Origin: Thermoflexus sp.
GTDB lineage: Bacteria > Chloroflexota > Anaerolineae > Thermoflexales > Thermoflexaceae
Length of the DNA: 9,616 bases
Assembly (NCBI GenBank): GCA_017743605.1
Contig: JAGHYO010000073.1
Coordinates: 1-9,616, forward strand
Direction: 5' to 3'
Part shown: positions 6,704-9,616 of the stretch, piece by piece
How the letters are laid out: the number at the start of each line of letters is the position of its first letter
Numbering within the stretch: position 1 is the stretch's first letter
The notes under the pieces: generated by a model
Database searches by the model: none
Seen by the model: only the letters and a program-made list of their open reading frames with translations
What the model was told of the DNA's origin: nothing
Made by a program: the position numbers and the translations under genes

Positions 6704-6709
6704 CCCTCC
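6704..6709 (-). promoter_or_regulatory. Ribosome binding site deciding the TTG start of hisG
   Basis: GGAGGG on the minus strand, 6 bases before TTG 6697-6695. An ATG at 6702-6700 is only one base from this site and is in a different frame, so it is not the start. Confidence 0.7.
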
Positions 6710-6733
6710 GATAAGGCGCTCGGATTTTTGGAG

Positions 6734-6739
6734 ATTTTA
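6734..6739 (-). promoter_or_regulatory. Possible -10 element of the his promoter
   Basis: TAAAAT (five of six to TATAAT) on the minus strand, 36 bases before the hisG start codon, within an AT-richer patch. No good -35 hexamer is found 16-18 bases upstream (best is TTCCAC, poor). The assignment rests on position and base composition. It would start the his transcript about 30 bases before the TTG, with no room for a histidine leader peptide or attenuator. Confidence 0.35.
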
Positions 6740-6776
6740 CCGCTGCTGAGAGAGGGGGTGGAAGGGATAAAGAAGC

Positions 6777-7334
6777 TCAACGTAGGTCATCACGGAAGCC
6801 AACGGGGTGCACCAGGCGGATCCACATCCTTCGGAACCCAACGGATAACATTCGCGGATCCGGGTTCTGAACTCCGGTCAGGGTTTGGGGTGAGATCGCA
6901 TGTGCGAAGCGGAACAAGAGATGATTGGCTCCCTTTCGGACCCATCGGGCCGGGATCTCCCACGTCAGATCTTGCTCTTCGCAGGAGGAGAACGAATGCG
7001 CTCCGATGCGCGTTCCATTCAGCCAGGCTTCTATCCTCTGGGGGGTGGGTGAGGGACAAATTGGGAAAGCCCGGAGCTCCAGAAGGGCGGGTGAGATTTG
7101 CGGAGCGATCCAGAGGGCCTCCGCCTCAGAGTGCTCCGCCTCCCAGAAGGGCAGCAGCGCGTAAAGCGCGAGGCCAGGCGAGATCAAAAGATTGCGCCAC
7201 GAATCTGGGAGCCTTGGTTCTTCAAAGAATTCGGGCTTGAAGCGGCAGTCCGGTTGCTCCAGATGCTGGGCCAGCGCCCAGAGCAGGCCATTTTCATGCG
7301 GGGCGCTGCTCTTGGAGCGGGTGGAGAACCGCAT
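6777..7334 (-). pseudogene. C-terminal remnant of an unrecognised protein with a beta-sandwich-like end
   Basis: An open frame runs from ATG 7334 to TGA 6779-6777 (185 residues), but its first dozen codons are antisense to a Crp/Fnr HTH fragment and cannot be original. Natural-looking sequence begins at about residue 13 (near 7298), HENGLLWALAQHLEQP, and continues through FKPEFFEEPRLPDSW and an ALYALLPFW stretch. It ends in a segment with the layout of a small beta-sandwich: EAWLNGTRIGAHSF, LTWEIPARWVRKGANHLLFRF, and NPDPRMLSVGFRRMWIRL. That pattern (NG turn, polar strand, P-x-x-x-x-x-G-x-N, D-P-R-x-L-x-V) recalls C-terminal jelly-roll modules attached to large surface or glycan-related proteins in some bacteria; that resemblance is from memory and weak. 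Base composition is visibly less GC-rich than the flanking hisG and tilS. Most likely it is a 5'-truncated pseudogene, though a short functional protein is possible. It ends 80 bases before hisG on the same strand. Confidence 0.5.
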
Positions 7335-7572
7335 CGCCTACGTGTTGCTGACCCTAGCGCAACGCGCATGCGAACCCGAAGCCGGGGGCCTTCGGATCAC
7401 GATCCCCCTCTCCCGAGAGGATATCGCCCGGATGGCGGGCACCGTGCCGGAGATGACCATCCGCATCATAAGTCGCTGGACCCGGGCAGGGCGGATCCGC
7501 ACTGAGCGGGGAGGGTATATCCGGATCTGGGGTTTGGACGCGCTGCAGGAGCTGGCTCACAGCGATCGCTGA
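7300..7572 (+). pseudogene. Crp/Fnr-family regulator fragment: C-terminal winged HTH only
   Basis: From about 7300 the plus strand encodes a typical Crp C-terminal region: the end of the dimerisation helix (ERVENRIAYVLLTLAQRA), a wing strand GGLRITIPLS, the HTH REDIARMAGTVPEMTIRIISRWTRAG, and the following wing RIRTERGGYIRIW, ending at TGA 7570-7572. Intact members carry about 140 residues of cNMP-binding-like effector domain before this, and none is present. Upstream codons in the same frame, back to a TTG at 7192, are antisense to the neighbouring remnant and give meaningless sequence. Possible restarts are TTG 7312 or GTG 7321 (83 residues), the latter with GGAG only three bases away. The HTH itself is undamaged, so a free DNA-binding peptide cannot be excluded, but a 5'-truncated pseudogene is more likely. 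It converges on tilS with only 4 bases between stop codons. Confidence 0.7.
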
Positions 7573-7576
7573 GCGG

Positions 7577-9100
7577 TTACCCCGTTGCCGCCCGTCGGAT
7601 GGCAATCCGCCACACGCAGCGGGAATGCGGGCTGGGGCGGATGAAGTCCGCGGGCCGCACCCCCGCCACCCACAGGATCTCCTCCCGTTCGTTCGCCAGC
7701 AGGGGCCAGCGATCCCGCCAGGCCTGAGGGATCTTCTGGTTGATCAGGAAGGTCTTCAGACGGACCGGCCCAGGCATCCCCGCCGGATGGAAGCGATCCC
7801 CCGAGCGCCGGGTCCGGAAGCGCAGCGATGTCCCTGCTCGGTCCGCATCCAGGTAAAGGGTCCACGGATCTGCATGCTGCATCCGGGCGGGATCCCAAGT
7901 GGTCAGCTCCTCCCAGATCACGGCCCACCGGCCATCCGGCCAGAGGATCTCCCCGGGCTGCAAGGGCAGAGATCCCGAAAGCAACGGCAGATCCGGCTCC
8001 GGCCAGAGGGATCCCTCCAGTGCGAGGATGAGGGTTCCGTACGCGACGCTGACCCGCAGGCCTTCCGGCCAGGTCAGCATCCCTCCGGTCATCCCCTCAT
8101 CCGCCATCCGGATCGCTTCCTCCACGTGCTCGAACCGCAGGTCCCGCAGGCGATGGGCCAGCCGGAAGGCGGCCTCCCGCAACGCCATGCGTCGCAGACT
8201 GAGGGGCAGCTCGCGCCAGCGCGCGAGATTGAAGACGATCCGCTCCGGCTCCTCCGGGGCCACAAGGGTAGGCCAGAGCTGACGGAGGGTTTGCTCCAGG
8301 AACTCATAGTCGGCGGCGAGGGTCTCCGCCATCCGCCACCAGGTCTCCCGCAGGCGGGGATTGAGGCGTTCCAGGAACGGCAGCACCTCATGGCGCAGCC
8401 GGTTGCGGAAGAAGGTGAGGTCCAGGTTCGAGCGGTCGAAGCGCGGGGTCAGTCCCCGGGCCCGCAAGTAGGTCTCGATCTCGCTCCGCCAGACGCCGAG
8501 AAGCGGCCGCACCAGCCGGAGCCCCTCCGGAGGACGGCGCAACAGCCCATGGTATTCCGTGAGGGGCATGGACGGGCGCATCCCCCGCAGCCCGGCCAGG
8601 CCGCTCCCACGCAGGAGATGCATCAGCACGGTCTCCACCTGATCATCCGCATGATGGGCCACGGCGATGGTCCGGCTGCCCACCCGAGCGGCCACCTCCG
8701 CCAGGAACGTGTAGCGCGCCTGGCGGGCGGCCTCTTCCAAGGAAAGACCTTCCCGCTCCGCTAGGGCCTGGACATCGAGATGCTCCACGGCGTAGGGGAG
8801 CCCGCGCGCCGTCGCCTGCTCGGCCACGAAGACGGCGTCGGCGTCGGCCTCCGCTCCCCGCAGGCCGTGGTGGAGATGCGCGATGTGCAGCGCGATCCCC
8901 AGCTCCGGAGCCAGCCCGTGTAGGGCGTCCATCAGGCATAGGGAGTCCGGACCCCCCGAGACCCCTACCACCACGGTCTCCCCGGGAGGAAAGAGGGAGA
9001 AGCGGCGGGTGGCCTCCCGGACCGCCCGGAGCACCCGCGCGATGGCGCGTTTCTCGGCCGACACGATCTTCCCCCGAGCGAGCGGATCCGGAGCCCTCAC
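7577..9100 (-). CDS. tilS: tRNA(Ile)-lysidine synthase
   Basis: ATP-dependent N-type PP-loop enzyme that turns cytidine 34 of the CAU-anticodon tRNA(Ile) into lysidine, so that it reads AUA and is charged with isoleucine; essential in most bacteria. With start GTG 9100 it has 507 residues. The PP-loop SGGPDS is at 48-53, then HLHHGLRGAEADAD at 75-88, EEAARQARY at 122-130, AHHADDQVETVLMHLLRG at 148-165, RPLLGVWRSEI at 198-208, and DRSN...RNRLRHEVLPFLERLNP at 222-248. The C-terminal TilS domain is present (FRTRRSGDRFHP, LKTFLINQKIP, WPLLANEREEILWVAGVR). The start is uncertain: GTG 9100 overlaps its own GGAGG, while GTG 9064 (12 codons on, 495 residues) follows GGGGGAAG and leaves a family-like N terminus. 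The hydrolase gene ends 22 bp upstream on the same strand, so the two are probably co-transcribed. Confidence 0.96.
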   Translation of the reverse strand: MRAPDPLARGKIVSAEKRAIARVLRAVREATRRFSLFPPGETVVVGVSGGPDSLCLMDALHGLAPELGIALHIAHLHHGLRGAEADADAVFVAEQATARGLPYAVEHLDVQALAEREGLSLEEAARQARYTFLAEVAARVGSRTIAVAHHADDQVETVLMHLLRGSGLAGLRGMRPSMPLTEYHGLLRRPPEGLRLVRPLLGVWRSEIETYLRARGLTPRFDRSNLDLTFFRNRLRHEVLPFLERLNPRLRETWWRMAETLAADYEFLEQTLRQLWPTLVAPEEPERIVFNLARWRELPLSLRRMALREAAFRLAHRLRDLRFEHVEEAIRMADEGMTGGMLTWPEGLRVSVAYGTLILALEGSLWPEPDLPLLSGSLPLQPGEILWPDGRWAVIWEELTTWDPARMQHADPWTLYLDADRAGTSLRFRTRRSGDRFHPAGMPGPVRLKTFLINQKIPQAWRDRWPLLANEREEILWVAGVRPADFIRPSPHSRCVWRIAIRRAATG

Positions 9101-9122
9101 CTCCGGGCAGGCCGCGCGGGGT

Positions 9123-9616
9123 TCACGGGAGCTGGCCCAGGAACGTCCGCACGGCCTCGTTGAAGGCTTCGGGCGCCTCGACGTTGGCGAGGTGGCCGGC
9201 CGAGGGGAGCACCACGAGCTGGGCAGAGGGGATGGCCTCCGCCATCTGACGGGCCACCTCGGGCGGGGTCACCTCATCCTCCTCGCCGACGATCACCAGC
9301 GTGGGGACCCGGATCTGAGGGAGGAGCTCTGTTCGATCCGGGCGTTCGGCCATGGCCTGGAGGGCACCGATGAGCCCGGCGGCCGGGTGGGTCATCATCT
9401 TGCGCCGCAGCCTCTCCACCCGCTCCGGATGCTCCCGTCGGGTGGTGGCCCCCAGCAGGAGGGGGAGGAAGGCCTCCACCGCAGCGGCTGTCCCCTCCCG
9501 ACGGATTCGTTCGATCAGCGCGTAGCGGTTCGCCCGGGCCTCCGGCGTATCCGCCTGATGGCGGGTATCCGCCAGGATCAGCCCGCGGACCCGCTCCGGA
9601 TAGGCGGCGTAGAAGG
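9123..9616 (-). CDS. Alpha/beta hydrolase, C-terminal 163 residues (5' end beyond window)
   Basis: The minus-strand frame is open from the window edge (first whole codon 9614-9612) to TGA 9125-9123. An internal GTG at 9479 is in frame but is not the start, because recognisable sequence lies upstream: FYAAYPERVRGLILADTR, the strand after the nucleophile elbow, followed by the ADTPEARANRYALIERIRREG cap-entry helix. The C-terminal half has PTLVIVGEEDEVTPP with the acid Asp of the triad (visible residue 113), and LPSAGHLANVEAPEAFN with the catalytic His (visible residue 141). The Ser nucleophile motif must lie outside the window. This arrangement is common to enol-lactonase, esterase and 3-oxoadipate enol-lactonase-like (PcaD-like) members, so the substrate cannot be inferred. 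No signal or membrane segment is seen in this part. It is followed after 22 bp by tilS. Confidence 0.88.
   Translation of the reverse strand, partial: FYAAYPERVRGLILADTRHQADTPEARANRYALIERIRREGTAAAVEAFLPLLLGATTRREHPERVERLRRKMMTHPAAGLIGALQAMAERPDRTELLPQIRVPTLVIVGEEDEVTPPEVARQMAEAIPSAQLVVLPSAGHLANVEAPEAFNEAVRTFLGQLP

Noticed and set aside
6275..7240. Open frame of 321 codons on the plus strand opposite hisG and the remnant
   Set aside because: Its first part mirrors hisG and its second part crosses the intergenic region and a different gene. Composition is low-complexity Gly, Arg and Pro with no recognisable motif.
7625..8764. Open frame of 379 codons antisense to tilS
   Set aside because: It is a shadow of tilS, rich in Pro, Gln, Arg and Gly. 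tilS has all family motifs on the other strand.
1..9616. Frequent GGATCC-type hexamers through the window
   Set aside because: They are scattered singly inside unrelated genes without fixed spacing. Palindromes of this kind are expected from codon use such as CGG-ATC-CGG, so they are not treated as a repeat family.
1..9616. CRISPR arrays, tRNA or rRNA genes, transposases, toxin-antitoxin or defence genes
   Set aside because: No regularly spaced direct repeats, cloverleaf-like segments, transposase motifs or such gene pairs were seen on either strand. The empty-looking stretches are better explained as decayed genes.

Overview
The window is GC-rich chromosomal DNA carrying ordinary core-metabolism genes with two patches of gene decay between them. 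The gene content (a type I glutamine synthetase, a hisG-hisC-hisB cluster with long-form HisG, tilS), the heavy G/C use at third positions, the 33-residue solenoid repeats and the frequent GTG/TTG starts would suit a thermophilic member of the Chloroflexota. That assignment is inference from style and recall, not from a search.

Layout. Bases 1-437 (+) hold the C-terminal end of a helical-repeat protein, closed by a strong GC hairpin. A 19-bp palindrome and a recognisable -10 element precede glnA (612-2102, +), which ends in a textbook hairpin plus T-tract terminator. Bases 2184-2813 (+) encode a LysE/RhtB-type exporter whose frame is broken by one in-frame TAA. Facing it on the minus strand, 2988-3646 is an unrecognised polytopic membrane protein with at least two in-frame stops and several frame changes. 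A short, apparently intact single-span membrane ORF (3659-3802, -) lies just upstream of it.

Bases 3927-6697 (-) form a tight his cluster transcribed hisG > hisC > hisB. hisC and hisB overlap by 14 bp, with a perfect Shine-Dalgarno sequence for hisB inside hisC. hisG starts at a TTG with a good ribosome binding site. hisD and the other his genes are not in the window.

Bases 6777-7572 are a second decay patch. A truncated minus-strand gene (C-terminal beta-sandwich-like region) abuts, near base 7300, a plus-strand fragment that is only the C-terminal winged helix-turn-helix of a Crp/Fnr regulator. The effector domain is missing, which suggests a deletion or rearrangement joint. The rest (7577-9616, -) is tilS, coding for tRNA(Ile)-lysidine synthase, preceded 22 bp upstream by an alpha/beta hydrolase that runs off the window end.

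Functionally, glnA supplies glutamine, which is also the nitrogen donor for the HisH/HisF step of histidine synthesis, but nothing here links the two sets in regulation. I found no CRISPR array, RNA gene, insertion sequence, phage, toxin-antitoxin or defence cassette, and no convincing new system. The most interesting items are the decay patches, the orphan HTH at the joint, and the palindrome upstream of glnA.
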